Origin: DATJOJ01 sp035507035
Lineage (GTDB): Bacteria; Acidobacteriota; Terriglobia; Terriglobales; Acidobacteriaceae
Length of the DNA stretch: 12,469 bases
Direction: 5' to 3'
NCBI GenBank assembly: GCA_035507035.1
Contig: DATJOJ010000050.1
Coordinates: 1-12,469 of the forward strand
Part shown: one piece after another, positions 6,508 through 12,469 of the stretch
How the letters are laid out: each line of letters opens with the position of its first letter
How positions within the stretch are numbered: the first letter of the stretch is position 1
Notes under the pieces: model-generated
The model's input: the letters and a program-made list of their open reading frames with translations, nothing else
The model's database searches: none
Told to the model about the DNA's origin: nothing
Translations under genes and position numbers: made by a program

Positions 6508-7218
6508 ATGCGCTGTGCGAGTGGGATTTTGCTGACCGCCTTGTTGGTGTCTGTTCCGGCCCTTGCCCAGCAATCCTCATCCGATCAATCGTCTTCCAGC
6601 CAGCCTGCCGCGAACCAATCTTCGTCGAGCCAAGCCCCTTCAAGCCAACCTCAAGCTGCGCCTTCGCCCCAAATCGTGCCACCAAACCAGGCGCCGCCAC
6701 GTACGAAAGAAGAGGAAAAAGCCGAGCAGGAGAAATCACGCGAACGCAGCGCCGAAGCGGGAGAGAGTTCTAGCCGCGATACTCAAATTGACACCACCCC
6801 TCCCAAGGACGACGTCAAAAACCATCCCAACAGCAAAGTCGGCCCTTCTAATCCTGACGAAGATAGCACCGACGATGTGCAGGAGGTTCATCCCTGGAAT
6901 CCCTACCGCGCCGTGAAGGACGATGAGGTCGGCGAGTTCTACTACAAGCAGGGAGACTATAAGGGCGCGCTGGCGCGCTATCAGGATGCCCTGATCTACA
7001 AGCCGAATGACGCCGTCGCCAATTTTCATTTGGCTCAATGTTACGAGAAGATGAAGCAGCCCGAAGAAGCCATTCCCCACTATCAAGAGTATTTGAGGAT
7101 TCTGCCGCGCGGCCCGCTCGCGAAAGACGCTAGAAAAGCACTGGCAAAGCTAGGCGCTCCGGAGAAGCCGGCTTCAGCCAAAATTACTTCGCAGGAATCT
7201 ACTTCTCGACCCGAATGA
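6508..7218 (+). CDS. Secreted Ser/Gln-rich protein with two C-terminal TPR units
   Basis: A Sec signal peptide spans residues 1-20 or so, with likely cleavage after 'ALA' (18-20). Residues 21-56 are dominated by Ser and Gln with Pro and Ala, residues 57-125 form a charged disordered linker with many Lys/Glu/Asp, and residues about 138-200 hold two tetratricopeptide units: one around 'YKQGDYKGALARYQDAL' and one around 'FHLAQCYEKMKQPEEAIPHY', each with the Gly/Ala spacing and closing Pro of the fold. Such a protein is expected to bind partners in the periplasm or at the outer membrane; the partner is unknown. Length is 236 aa. The last 20 bases overlap the 3' end of the opposing lipoprotein gene. 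It follows the dehydrogenase by 48 nt but probably has its own promoter. Confidence 0.85.
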   Translation: MRCASGILLTALLVSVPALAQQSSSDQSSSSQPAANQSSSSQAPSSQPQAAPSPQIVPPNQAPPRTKEEEKAEQEKSRERSAEAGESSSRDTQIDTTPPKDDVKNHPNSKVGPSNPDEDSTDDVQEVHPWNPYRAVKDDEVGEFYYKQGDYKGALARYQDALIYKPNDAVANFHLAQCYEKMKQPEEAIPHYQEYLRILPRGPLAKDARKALAKLGAPEKPASAKITSQESTSRPE

Positions 7219-7825
7219 AGTTTCCGTCCGACGCGTTGACCATAACCCGCAGTTTGGCATCGTTCTGACTGGTGCCGTAGATCACGTGCCACACCAGTTG
7301 GTTGGTCACGTGGTTCCAATCGAGTACGTAGAGGATCGGTGTGTCGGGATCTTTTTCCAGCACTTTATCGCCGCCGTGTTGCTGGGCAGTTTGAAATGCC
7401 TGATCGGAGTCCACTTTCAAGAACGCGATGTCAAAGACGGTAGTGGAGGCATTATTCGGGCTGTAGGAATCTTCATTGCCCGGAGAAACCCCCCGAGGCG
7501 GCGCATCCGTCGCGTCCGTTCCTGACCATATATACGGCTTTGCGCTGCGCCCGCTGGGAGAAGCAAACGTCGCCCGCCAAACATCCGATTTTCCGTCTTT
7601 GCCTTTGGAGTCGGCGGTTATCTGTGATTCCAGGCGGAAAGGTTGCGCATCGCGAGCCCAACCACGCGCGGCGATGTAAGTCCGTTGAAAAGCCACGCGG
7701 CCCGTGTCGAAGTCCGGCGTCTTGGGCTTCGGCGCCTCCGTCTGGGCCGGTTTGGTTGGTTCGGACGTGCATCCTGCCAGCATCAGCAACAGCACCGCCA
7801 ATACAGCTCCCAAGAGCTTTTTCAT
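7199..7825 (-). CDS. Putative lipoprotein, 208 aa
   Basis: The N-terminus MKKLLGAVLAVLLL is a lipoprotein signal peptide ending in the lipobox L-A-G-C, so Cys19 would be lipidated and the protein anchored to a membrane. A Pro/Lys/Thr linker follows (residues 20-40). The rest has no domain I can name, but the C-terminal 'RVMVNASDGNFIRVEK' resembles the last strands of PepSY-like modules, which is only a hint. A Met five codons upstream (7840) is possible, but AAAAGGTG lies just before the Met at 7825, and MKK at that point gives a standard signal peptide, so 7825 is preferred. Its stop lies inside the last codons of the TPR gene on the other strand. Its start faces the DinB-like gene with a short shared upstream region holding an inverted repeat. 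Confidence 0.82.
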   Translation of the reverse strand: MKKLLGAVLAVLLLMLAGCTSEPTKPAQTEAPKPKTPDFDTGRVAFQRTYIAARGWARDAQPFRLESQITADSKGKDGKSDVWRATFASPSGRSAKPYIWSGTDATDAPPRGVSPGNEDSYSPNNASTTVFDIAFLKVDSDQAFQTAQQHGGDKVLEKDPDTPILYVLDWNHVTNQLVWHVIYGTSQNDAKLRVMVNASDGNFIRVEK

Positions 7826-7850
7826 GGCACCTTTTCCCACGTGAAATTTT

Positions 7851-7867
7851 GCGACTTTAAATGTCGC
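7851..7867. promoter_or_regulatory. Operator-like inverted repeat in the lipoprotein/DinB divergent gap
   Basis: GCGAC (7851-7855) and GTCGC (7863-7867) are perfect 5-bp arms around the AT-rich centre TTTAAAT. The site lies between two divergent genes, 26 bp from the lipoprotein start, where a regulator could control both. It is short, so chance is not excluded. Confidence 0.3.
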
Positions 7868-7902
7868 GCTTCATTCTACTAAATGACGCGAGCGGATTGC
7901 TT

Positions 7903-8412
7903 ATGGATGCCTACCTGCGAAGATTGCAAAACCAAATTGCTCTTGCCCTGCGAAGTCTCGATGGCGCGATTCCCACTCAAACTCGGCAAGGGAAGTGGAC
8001 CGCCGCAGAAGTCCTCGAACATCTTTCTCTTTCCTACAGCGGCACAGTGAAGGGGCTGAATCGCTGCCTGCGAGAAGGGAAGCCGTTGGCCCGTAAACCC
8101 AGCTTGCAGGACCGCTTGAAGGTCACGTTGGTGGTGCGCCTCGGTTATATGCCGCATGGGCGCAAAGCTCCAGACGTATCAGTCCCGCACGGAGCGCCGC
8201 TGGAACAGGTCAAGGTCGAAGTGATGTCGAACCTAGCCGCTATGGAAAAGGCCTTGGCAGAATGTGAGGCAAAGTTCGGCAAAAATGCGCTGTTAATGGA
8301 TCACCCAATCCTCGGCCCGCTGACTACGCAGCAATGGCGAAAGTTGCACTGGGTGCACGGACGGCATCATGTGAAGCAGATCTTGCAGTTGCGGCAAAAG
8401 GAACCGCAATAA
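7903..8412 (+). CDS. DinB-like / DUF1569 family protein
   Basis: The 169-aa product looks like a four-helix DinB-superfamily protein. 'KWTAAEVLEHLSLSYSG' (31-47) is the typical first-His helix, and 'QWRKLHWVHGRHHVKQI' (144-160) near the C-terminus is typical of the DUF1569 branch. His40, His152 and His156 are placed as the metal-binding triad of the superfamily. Members include thiol-dependent transferases and many proteins of unknown role; no substrate can be read here. The ATG at 7903 is preferred over an in-frame ATG at 7861. The family-like sequence begins at 'MDAYLRRL', a GAGCGGA lies 6 nt before it, and the earlier ATG has no Shine-Dalgarno and would leave just 35 bp for two divergent promoters. 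The stop codon overlaps the T-tail of the opposing terminator. Confidence 0.78.
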   Translation: MDAYLRRLQNQIALALRSLDGAIPTQTRQGKWTAAEVLEHLSLSYSGTVKGLNRCLREGKPLARKPSLQDRLKVTLVVRLGYMPHGRKAPDVSVPHGAPLEQVKVEVMSNLAAMEKALAECEAKFGKNALLMDHPILGPLTTQQWRKLHWVHGRHHVKQILQLRQKEPQ

Positions 8413-8440
8413 AAAACCGCTCCCTGAGACCAGGGAGCGG
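8411..8440 (-). terminator. Intrinsic terminator of the coiled-coil protein gene
   Basis: CCGCTCCCTG (8417-8426) and CAGGGAGCGG (8431-8440) form a perfect 10-bp GC-rich stem with a 4-nt loop. On the minus strand the stem is followed directly by six T (8416-8411), the classic layout, 25 nt past the stop of the gene at 8466. On the plus strand the following sequence is only mildly T-rich, so it may also slow transcripts from the DinB-like gene. Confidence 0.9.
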
Positions 8441-8465
8441 CTGCTGGTTGTTCTCTAGAGCGAGA

Positions 8466-9170
8466 TTATTGTGGCTCCGCTTCAGAGCTTGCCGGTTGCT
8501 CCGCGGAGTCGGGAACGCCCGCTTTGCGGGCATCTTCCTGCATGTCGTTGAGCTTCGCCTTCGCATCATCCAGGGCTTTCTGTTGATCGGCGATTTTTTG
8601 CTTGTACTCCGCGTCTTGCTTATCCCAGTCCGCCTCGTTGCGCAAACGGTTGCCGGCGTCGGCATAGTAAGAGGCGGCGCGCAGGCGATACTCGCGCTGG
8701 TTTAAATCCAATTCGTGCGCCATGGAATCAATTTGGCTCTGCTGGGTGCTGAGCTTCTCCTGCCACTTGTCGTACACCTGTTGCCGTTGTTCCTGCGTCT
8801 GGCCCGGCATCACCTTGGGCTTTTCCGGATCCGACGTGGCAGCGGTCGGCGTTTGGCTGTCATCATCCGACGTCGCTGGCTTGGCCGCGGCAGAAGACTC
8901 GTCGTCCCCTACAACGCTGATCTTGTCGCTTTTCGGCAGATTATCGTTGTCGAAGGTTTTGCTGGTTTTCGGCCTGTCTTTGCGAACGGAGCGCGCGTAA
9001 CTACCTAATGAGGGTTCCTGCATGCTCTGTTCCGAGGTGACCGAACTTGTGCCCGACACGACAGTATTCGTGTTCTGGGCTGTCGTCGAGGAACTCTGGC
9101 CGACTGCCAGACCCGCCAACATGCCGCTGAAAACCATTCCCGCAAACCAAACGTAGCCGATTTTTTTCAT
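8466..9170 (-). CDS. Secreted coiled-coil protein of unknown function, 234 aa
   Basis: A signal peptide covers about residues 1-24 (cleavage likely near 'AVG'). Residues 25-52 are Ser/Thr-rich. The segment 'LGSYARSVRKDRP' (55-67), followed by 'FDNDNLP' (73-79), resembles a short conserved element I recall from exported Acidobacteria proteins ('L-x-x-x-A-R...N-D-x-x-P'); this is memory, not a search. Residues 80-124 are acidic and disordered. Residues about 125-217 are a long helical region rich in Gln, Lys, Asp and Ala with heptad-like spacing, probably a coiled coil in the periplasm. The tail is Ser/Glu-rich. GGAG lies 8 nt before the ATG. The gene follows prepilin peptidase by 75 bp on the same strand and ends at a strong terminator, so it is the last gene of that unit. 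Confidence 0.82.
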   Translation of the reverse strand: MKKIGYVWFAGMVFSGMLAGLAVGQSSSTTAQNTNTVVSGTSSVTSEQSMQEPSLGSYARSVRKDRPKTSKTFDNDNLPKSDKISVVGDDESSAAAKPATSDDDSQTPTAATSDPEKPKVMPGQTQEQRQQVYDKWQEKLSTQQSQIDSMAHELDLNQREYRLRAASYYADAGNRLRNEADWDKQDAEYKQKIADQQKALDDAKAKLNDMQEDARKAGVPDSAEQPASSEAEPQ

Positions 9171-9245
9171 ACTGTCTCCATCCTTTTGTGCCGGGCTCTA
9201 CTCAAGGGAGTGGCTCAGCACTGATTCAAAGCCTTTTTTGCCAAC

Positions 9246-10166
9246 CTACTGCAATCTCCAGTACCAACTCAGAAATCGATTGCCAAAGAAAAACGCCACC
9301 ATGGCCATGCCGCCCAGAAACACCCCGAATGGCATCGGAAATCTTCGCAGCGCCACTGTCGCTGAATCCCAAGCTCGCCGCCGAGCTTCGCGAGGCGCTT
9401 CATGCAGGCGCGTCCTCCGGCGTTGCATGCGCTTCATCCAGATCACGCTCACCGTCCACAGTCCGAAAAGTGACCCTGCGATCGATCCGCTGAACAACGT
9501 AAAAATCGTCAGCCGCGTTCCCAGAAACGCTCCCACCATCGCCATCAGCTTGACGTCCCCGAATCCCATCCCGTGAACGCCTCGCGCGCGCAGATAGATC
9601 GCGCCTGCGCCGTAGATGAACGAGGCTCCCACCGCCGCCCCCATGAAGGCATCCATGAGCGAGAGCCATCGCCACGACGCGGCGCTGGCAGACATAGAAA
9701 CCAATCCCGGCAAAATTTGTGACACAAGATCGTTCACCGGAACAATCACGCTGAACACCAATCCGAGCCCGATTCCGGGCAGTGTCATTTTGTCCGGCAG
9801 GAGTTGTGTTTCGGCATCGGTGAAAATCAGGCCAAGCAGCAAAAATCCGAAAGTGATGAATTTCAGCGTGGCAAGGGTCAGACCAAAATGCGCGTAGCAT
9901 GCGAGAAACAGCGCGCCGGTCAGGAGTTCGACCACCAGATAGCGCGGCGAGATTTTCGCGCCACAATAGCGGCAACGTCCGCGCAAAGCCAGCCAGCTCA
10001 AGATTGGAATATTGTCGTAGAACGCGATTTGCTGCTTGCATTCGGGACACGCCGACCTCGGGTGCACAATCGAAAGCCCTTGCGGCAGCCGATATATGCA
10101 CACGTTCAAAAAGCTGCCAAATGCCAGCCCGAGGACGAAAAACGCCAATGCCAACGCAGGATCCAC
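9246..10166 (-). CDS. pilD: Type IV prepilin peptidase (PilD/GspO-like)
   Basis: This is an inner-membrane aspartyl protease of the A24 family that cleaves the leader of type IV prepilins or type II secretion pseudopilins and N-methylates the new end. The N-terminal domain has the zinc tetrad C40-x2-C43 and C65-x2-C68, which marks the bifunctional type. Both catalytic aspartates are in place: Asp117 in 'FTDAET' and Asp204 in 'GFGDVK'. Several hydrophobic segments alternate through the chain. A basic, Arg-rich loop (about 225-260) is inserted before the last membrane segment near 'PFGVFL' (269-274). Length is 306 aa. The start is GTG with AAGGAA 5 nt upstream, and a perfect TATAAT lies about 41 nt before the start. 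No pilin or assembly gene is nearby, so it probably serves several systems. Confidence 0.93.
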   Translation of the reverse strand: MDPALALAFFVLGLAFGSFLNVCIYRLPQGLSIVHPRSACPECKQQIAFYDNIPILSWLALRGRCRYCGAKISPRYLVVELLTGALFLACYAHFGLTLATLKFITFGFLLLGLIFTDAETQLLPDKMTLPGIGLGLVFSVIVPVNDLVSQILPGLVSMSASAASWRWLSLMDAFMGAAVGASFIYGAGAIYLRARGVHGMGFGDVKLMAMVGAFLGTRLTIFTLFSGSIAGSLFGLWTVSVIWMKRMQRRRTRLHEAPREARRRAWDSATVALRRFPMPFGVFLGGMAMVAFFFGNRFLSWYWRLQ

Positions 10167-10207
10167 GTTTCCTTAGGTTTAGAAGCGACTTGCTGTCTTT
10201 TCTTGCG

Positions 10208-10213
10208 ATTATA
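10208..10213 (-). promoter_or_regulatory. Candidate -10 of pilD
   Basis: A perfect TATAAT on the minus strand lies 41 nt before the pilD GTG, giving a leader of about 35 nt. The -35 region (GATTCC, 10231-10236) is poor. The call rests on the -10 and its position. Confidence 0.45.
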
Positions 10214-10305
10214 CGTTCATTGCCGAGGCAGGAATCCGGTACGAAAGACGGTGTCCGGACGGATAGGGAAACGTAACTTCCTGGGAGATAAGGACTTGGG
10301 GGTCG

Positions 10306-10326
10306 GGGGGCACAGCGCGTGCCCCC
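10306..10326 (-). terminator. GC-rich hairpin after the cytochrome c gene
   Basis: GGGGGCAC (10306-10313) and GTGCCCCC (10319-10326) form an 8-bp stem with a 5-nt loop, starting 9 nt past the cytochrome stop. No T-run follows on the minus strand, so it may be a weak terminator or a 3' stabiliser. Confidence 0.4.
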
Positions 10327-10335
10327 GCATTCCGC

Positions 10336-10773
10336 CTACTTCGCCTGCAGGCCTTCAATGTACTTCGTCAAATTGCTAACCCGCTGTTGGACTTCGCTTT
10401 CGTGGCCATGGCTCATCGACCAGAAGACCTTACCCCAAACCGGCATGTCGCGATTGCCATGGGCAGGGATATCGGCTTGTCCGTTAATCGTGGAAGCTAC
10501 CTTCCCCGTCGGAAACTTGCCGCCATTGTTCTTGCTGAGCGTGGTCAGATCGGTCGGTGGCGTTTTCATCGCCGGGGCGGCGGGACCGTTTCCCTTGCCA
10601 TCCGTGCCATGGCAGGCGGCGCAATACGCTTTATACATCTCCGAGCCGGAGGCCGCCGAAGTCAGCGGCGCTGGAACATGCTTGACTGTGGTCTGCGGCT
10701 GATCTTGCGCGCTGGCCGCCAGCGCCAATCCCATGACAAGTGCTACTGCGCACACCAATCTCTCGAACCGCAT
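10336..10773 (-). CDS. Secreted mono-haem class I cytochrome c
   Basis: The protein has 145 aa. The signal peptide spans residues 1-22 with cleavage after 'ASA', so the mature chain is periplasmic. The single haem site is C51-A-A-C54-H55, where the two cysteines hold haem covalently and His55 is one ligand. Met110 in 'DMPVWG' is the likely second ligand, as in class I cytochromes of the c6/cL type. It would carry electrons between membrane complexes or to an oxidase or dehydrogenase; the partner is not visible. AGGAGG sits 6 nt before the ATG, a strong start. It has a near-consensus promoter with a perfect inverted repeat over the -35, so its expression is probably controlled by a dimeric regulator. 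It is divergent from tetR with 243 bp between the starts, and the two may or may not be linked. Confidence 0.93.
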   Translation of the reverse strand: MRFERLVCAVALVMGLALAASAQDQPQTTVKHVPAPLTSAASGSEMYKAYCAACHGTDGKGNGPAAPAMKTPPTDLTTLSKNNGGKFPTGKVASTINGQADIPAHGNRDMPVWGKVFWSMSHGHESEVQQRVSNLTKYIEGLQAK

Positions 10774-10835
10774 AAGTTGCCTCCTATGACTGCCAACAAA
10801 CGTGACAATGATTGCTAGGAAGAGTTTAGGGCTGG

Positions 10836-10864
10836 ATTGTAACCCTGAAAATGAGATTTGTCAC
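10836..10864 (-). promoter_or_regulatory. Sigma70-like promoter of cytochrome c
   Basis: On the minus strand GTGACA (10864-10859, 5 of 6) is followed after exactly 17 nt by TACAAT (10841-10836, 5 of 6). The start would be near 10829, giving a leader of about 56 nt with AGGAGG at its end. This is the best promoter in the window. Confidence 0.65.
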
Positions 10865-10881
10865 AAGCAGTTGTGACAAAT
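10856..10881. promoter_or_regulatory. Perfect 11-bp inverted repeat over the cytochrome c -35
   Basis: ATTTGTCACAA (10856-10866) and TTGTGACAAAT (10871-10881) are exact inverted repeats with GCAG between. Each arm also holds the near-palindrome TTGT-S-ACAA, so the site reads as two tandem 9-mers 13 bp apart. Its centre is about 40 bp upstream of the predicted start, the spot used by class II activators, while overlap with the -35 would also suit a repressor. A related half-site (CGTGACAAT) lies at 10801-10809. No T-run follows, so it is not a terminator. Confidence 0.7.
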
Positions 10882-10980
10882 GGACACAGCCGCGAAGGCA
10901 CTTAGCAGGTCACGTGAGGTCTTGATAGGTTCGAGCAAAGGCCCAGCACGGCTAAATACCAAGTGCAAATTGCTGCATAA

Positions 10981-11010
10981 TTGAAACATGTGTTTCATTT
11001 ATGCTAATCT
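10981..11010 (+). promoter_or_regulatory. Promoter of the tetR-hydrolase pair
   Basis: TTGAAA (10981-10986, 5 of 6) and TAATCT (11005-11010) are 18 nt apart, and TG at 11002-11003 gives an extended -10. The -10 ends 6 nt before the GTG at 11017, so the start site would fall on the start codon. Confidence 0.5.
10982..10997. promoter_or_regulatory. Probable TetR operator (7-bp inverted repeat)
   Basis: TGAAACA (10982-10988) and TGTTTCA (10991-10997) are perfect arms with a 2-nt centre. The site covers the -35 and the first part of the spacer of the tetR promoter. Size, symmetry and place are typical for an autorepressing TetR-family protein, whose gene starts 19 bp downstream. Confidence 0.65.
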
Positions 11011-11016
11011 CCCCTT

Positions 11017-11601
11017 GTGAGCCGAACCGTCGATGAGTTTCGCCCGCAGCAACTGCGCCTCGCCATTGCGCGCTATCTCGTCAAACACGGCTTGATTGAC
11101 TTGTCCCTTAGGCCTCTAGCCAAAGCCGTTAAGTCCAGCCCCCGTGGGCTGCTCTATCACTTCGGATCAAAAGAAAAAATGGTGATCGAGGTTTTAGCCG
11201 AGGTGCGACGCCAGCAGCGCGACTCCTATGGCCGCGTCGAAGCCAAGACTTTCGCCGAGTCCTGCGAAATCATCTGGGAGCGCATGAGCGCTCCCGACAC
11301 CGAGCCATTCTTCCGGCTTTTCTTTGAAGTGTATGGGATCGCCTTGCGTCACCCAGGTGTCTACAAATCTTTTTTGCGCGACACCATTGAAGACTGGCTT
11401 CGCCTCATTGCTGATCCCTTGGTGCTGGAGGGATATCCGCGCGCCGAAGCCCGCGCCTTCGCCACCGTCATCCTCGCCGCCTTGCGCGGCTTCATGCTCG
11501 ATTACTGCACGACCCATGACCGCCCGCGAGTCTCCCGCGCGGTCCGTTTATGGCTGTCCGGGCTGGATTCCTTGCTGCCCGCGCCAAAGAAAGCCAGGTA
11601 G
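11017..11601 (+). CDS. TetR/AcrR-family transcriptional regulator
   Basis: This is a 194-aa repressor-like protein. The N-terminal helix-turn-helix lies at about residues 29-51: 'LRPLAKAVKSSPRGLLYHFGSKEKM' is close to the family pattern, with recognition helix near 40-48 and the typical Y-H-F-x-S-K ending. Residues 55-190 are the helical ligand-binding and dimer domain; the inducer cannot be read. The start is GTG with no Shine-Dalgarno and a -10-like box 6 nt upstream, which suggests a leaderless mRNA. A 16-bp inverted repeat in its promoter is probably its own operator. The gene ends 3 nt before the hydrolase gene, so the two are co-transcribed and probably translationally coupled. The hydrolase, its substrate pathway, or both may be the controlled target. 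Confidence 0.9.
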   Translation: MSRTVDEFRPQQLRLAIARYLVKHGLIDLSLRPLAKAVKSSPRGLLYHFGSKEKMVIEVLAEVRRQQRDSYGRVEAKTFAESCEIIWERMSAPDTEPFFRLFFEVYGIALRHPGVYKSFLRDTIEDWLRLIADPLVLEGYPRAEARAFATVILAALRGFMLDYCTTHDRPRVSRAVRLWLSGLDSLLPAPKKAR

Positions 11602-11604
11602 ACC

Positions 11605-12469
11605 ATGAAATTCTGCCAAATCGTTCTGCCTCTAATGCTCGCTTGGAGTGCCTTCGCATCTTCTTCTACTCAACTCGTTTCCGGCTCCATGGACGTTCGT
11701 TGGAACCAGGGCGCCGCCAATTGCACTACCGCTTCACAACCGCCTCTTCAAGTGCATCCCTATAACGATCAAACCTTCATTCTTCGCGAGAATCTCTGCT
11801 CCACCTTCGAAGCGCCGTTTATGTATCTCCTCATCGGATCGCAGAAGGCGCTCCTGGTTGACACCGGCGACGTCTCGGACCCCAAGCAGAAGCCACTCGC
11901 GAGCATAGTTATGAACTTGCTGCCAGCCCAGGGAAGCGCGAAGCTGCCATTGCTCGTGGTCCATACCCATCGGCATTCCGATCATCGCGCCGGCGACAGC
12001 CAATTTGCGAGCCTTGCGAACACTCGAGTAGTCGGCTTCGACATCGACAGCGTCCGCCGCTTTTATAACTTCACCGATTGGCCAAATGGCATCGCGCAAA
12101 TCGACCTCGGCGACCGGATCGTCGACGCCATCCCCACCCCCGGCCACAACGAAACCGAAGTATCGTTCTACGATAGAAATACCGGATTATTTTTCTCTGG
12201 AGATTTCCTGATGCCGGGACGGTTGATGATCGATGACACCAACGCGGAGATTGCCAGCGCAGAGCGAGTCGCGGCGTTCGTGAAAAATCGACCGGTCAGC
12301 TTTGTCCTGGGTGGCCACATCGAAAGGGACGCGAACGGCGAGTTGTATTCCTGGGGATCGCAGTTTCATCCCCACGAACACGTGCTGCAAATGACGAAAG
12401 AAGACCTACTCGCGCTTCCTGCAGCGATTAAAACTTTTAATGGCTTTTACACGACGACCGGCCAGTTCA
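11605..12469 (+). CDS. Exported metallo-beta-lactamase-fold hydrolase (cut by right edge)
   Basis: The frame is open from the ATG to the window edge (288 codons, no stop), so the C-terminus is missing. A signal peptide covers about residues 1-19 (cleavage near 'AFA'), placing the enzyme outside the cytoplasm. The binuclear metal-site ligands of the fold are all present: 'THRHSDH' (121-127) gives His122, His124, Asp126 and His127; His181 is in 'PGHNET'; Asp200 is in 'FSGD'; His238 is in 'GGH'. 'LLVDTGD' (83-89) is the usual early strand. The superfamily includes beta-lactamases, lactonases, glyoxalase II and others. The substrate is unknown, and resistance should not be assumed. The ATG lies 3 nt after the tetR stop, with AGG in the end of tetR serving as Shine-Dalgarno. 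Confidence 0.88.
   Translation, partial: MKFCQIVLPLMLAWSAFASSSTQLVSGSMDVRWNQGAANCTTASQPPLQVHPYNDQTFILRENLCSTFEAPFMYLLIGSQKALLVDTGDVSDPKQKPLASIVMNLLPAQGSAKLPLLVVHTHRHSDHRAGDSQFASLANTRVVGFDIDSVRRFYNFTDWPNGIAQIDLGDRIVDAIPTPGHNETEVSFYDRNTGLFFSGDFLMPGRLMIDDTNAEIASAERVAAFVKNRPVSFVLGGHIERDANGELYSWGSQFHPHEHVLQMTKEDLLALPAAIKTFNGFYTTTGQF

Noticed and set aside
7861..7902. Upstream ATG for the DinB-like protein
   Set aside because: The added 14 residues do not look like the family, no Shine-Dalgarno precedes the codon, and it would leave very little room for divergent promoters. It cannot be fully excluded.
9400..10101. 233-codon minus frame within pilD
   Set aside because: It is a shifted frame of the prepilin peptidase with Arg/His/Gly-rich composition and no recognisable domain.
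10910..10917. Perfect 8-bp palindrome TCACGTGA in the cytochrome/tetR gap
   Set aside because: Short, not placed at either promoter, and simple palindromes of this size occur by chance.
11605..12469. Calling the MBL-fold protein an antibiotic resistance beta-lactamase
   Set aside because: The metal motif is shared by many hydrolases, and nothing seen here points to beta-lactam substrates.

Overview
The window looks like chromosomal DNA of a soil-type Acidobacteriota (Koribacter/Terriglobia-like). This is inferred from moderate-to-high GC, short intergenic gaps, a mix of strong Shine-Dalgarno starts with apparently leaderless starts, GTG and TTG starts, and several secreted proteins of a kind I associate with that phylum: Ser/Gln-rich TPR protein, coiled-coil protein with an 'L-x-x-Y-A-R' segment, and a 175-aa secreted hypothetical. 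No rRNA, tRNA, CRISPR array, transposase or phage gene was seen. The assignment is by protein style only, without a search.

Layout, left to right. 1-345 has no convincing gene but holds a compact hairpin flanked by an exact 8-bp direct repeat. 346-1691 (+) carries a secreted hypothetical protein and a YqgE/AlgH-family protein with an unusual N-terminal hydrophobic extension. 1749-3005 (-) is a beta-ketoacyl synthase whose active-site context resembles type II polyketide KS-alpha. 3066-5112 (+) is hemW followed by a class I SAM methyltransferase. 5317-7218 (+) is an acyl-CoA dehydrogenase with a TTG start and a secreted TPR protein. 7199-7825 (-) is a lipoprotein whose 3' end overlaps the TPR gene tail to tail. 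7903-8412 (+) is a DinB/DUF1569-like protein. 8466-10166 (-) is prepilin peptidase followed by a secreted coiled-coil protein ending in a clear intrinsic terminator. 10336-10773 (-) is a secreted mono-haem cytochrome c. 11017 to the right edge (+) is a TetR-family regulator and, 3 nt later, an exported metallo-beta-lactamase-fold hydrolase cut by the window edge.

Most genes are housekeeping or lipid metabolism (hemW, ketosynthase, acyl-CoA dehydrogenase) mixed with cell-envelope functions (pilD, lipoprotein, cytochrome c, TPR and coiled-coil exported proteins). I do not see one multi-gene defence or biosynthetic system. The strongest regulatory signal is the 243-bp divergent region between cytochrome c and tetR. 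It holds a near-consensus promoter with a perfect 11-bp inverted repeat over its -35 for cytochrome c, and a second promoter with a perfect 7-bp inverted repeat between -35 and -10 for the tetR-hydrolase pair. Three genes (hemW, the TPR gene, tetR) have a -10-like box 6 to 8 nt from the start codon and no usable Shine-Dalgarno, suggesting leaderless mRNAs.
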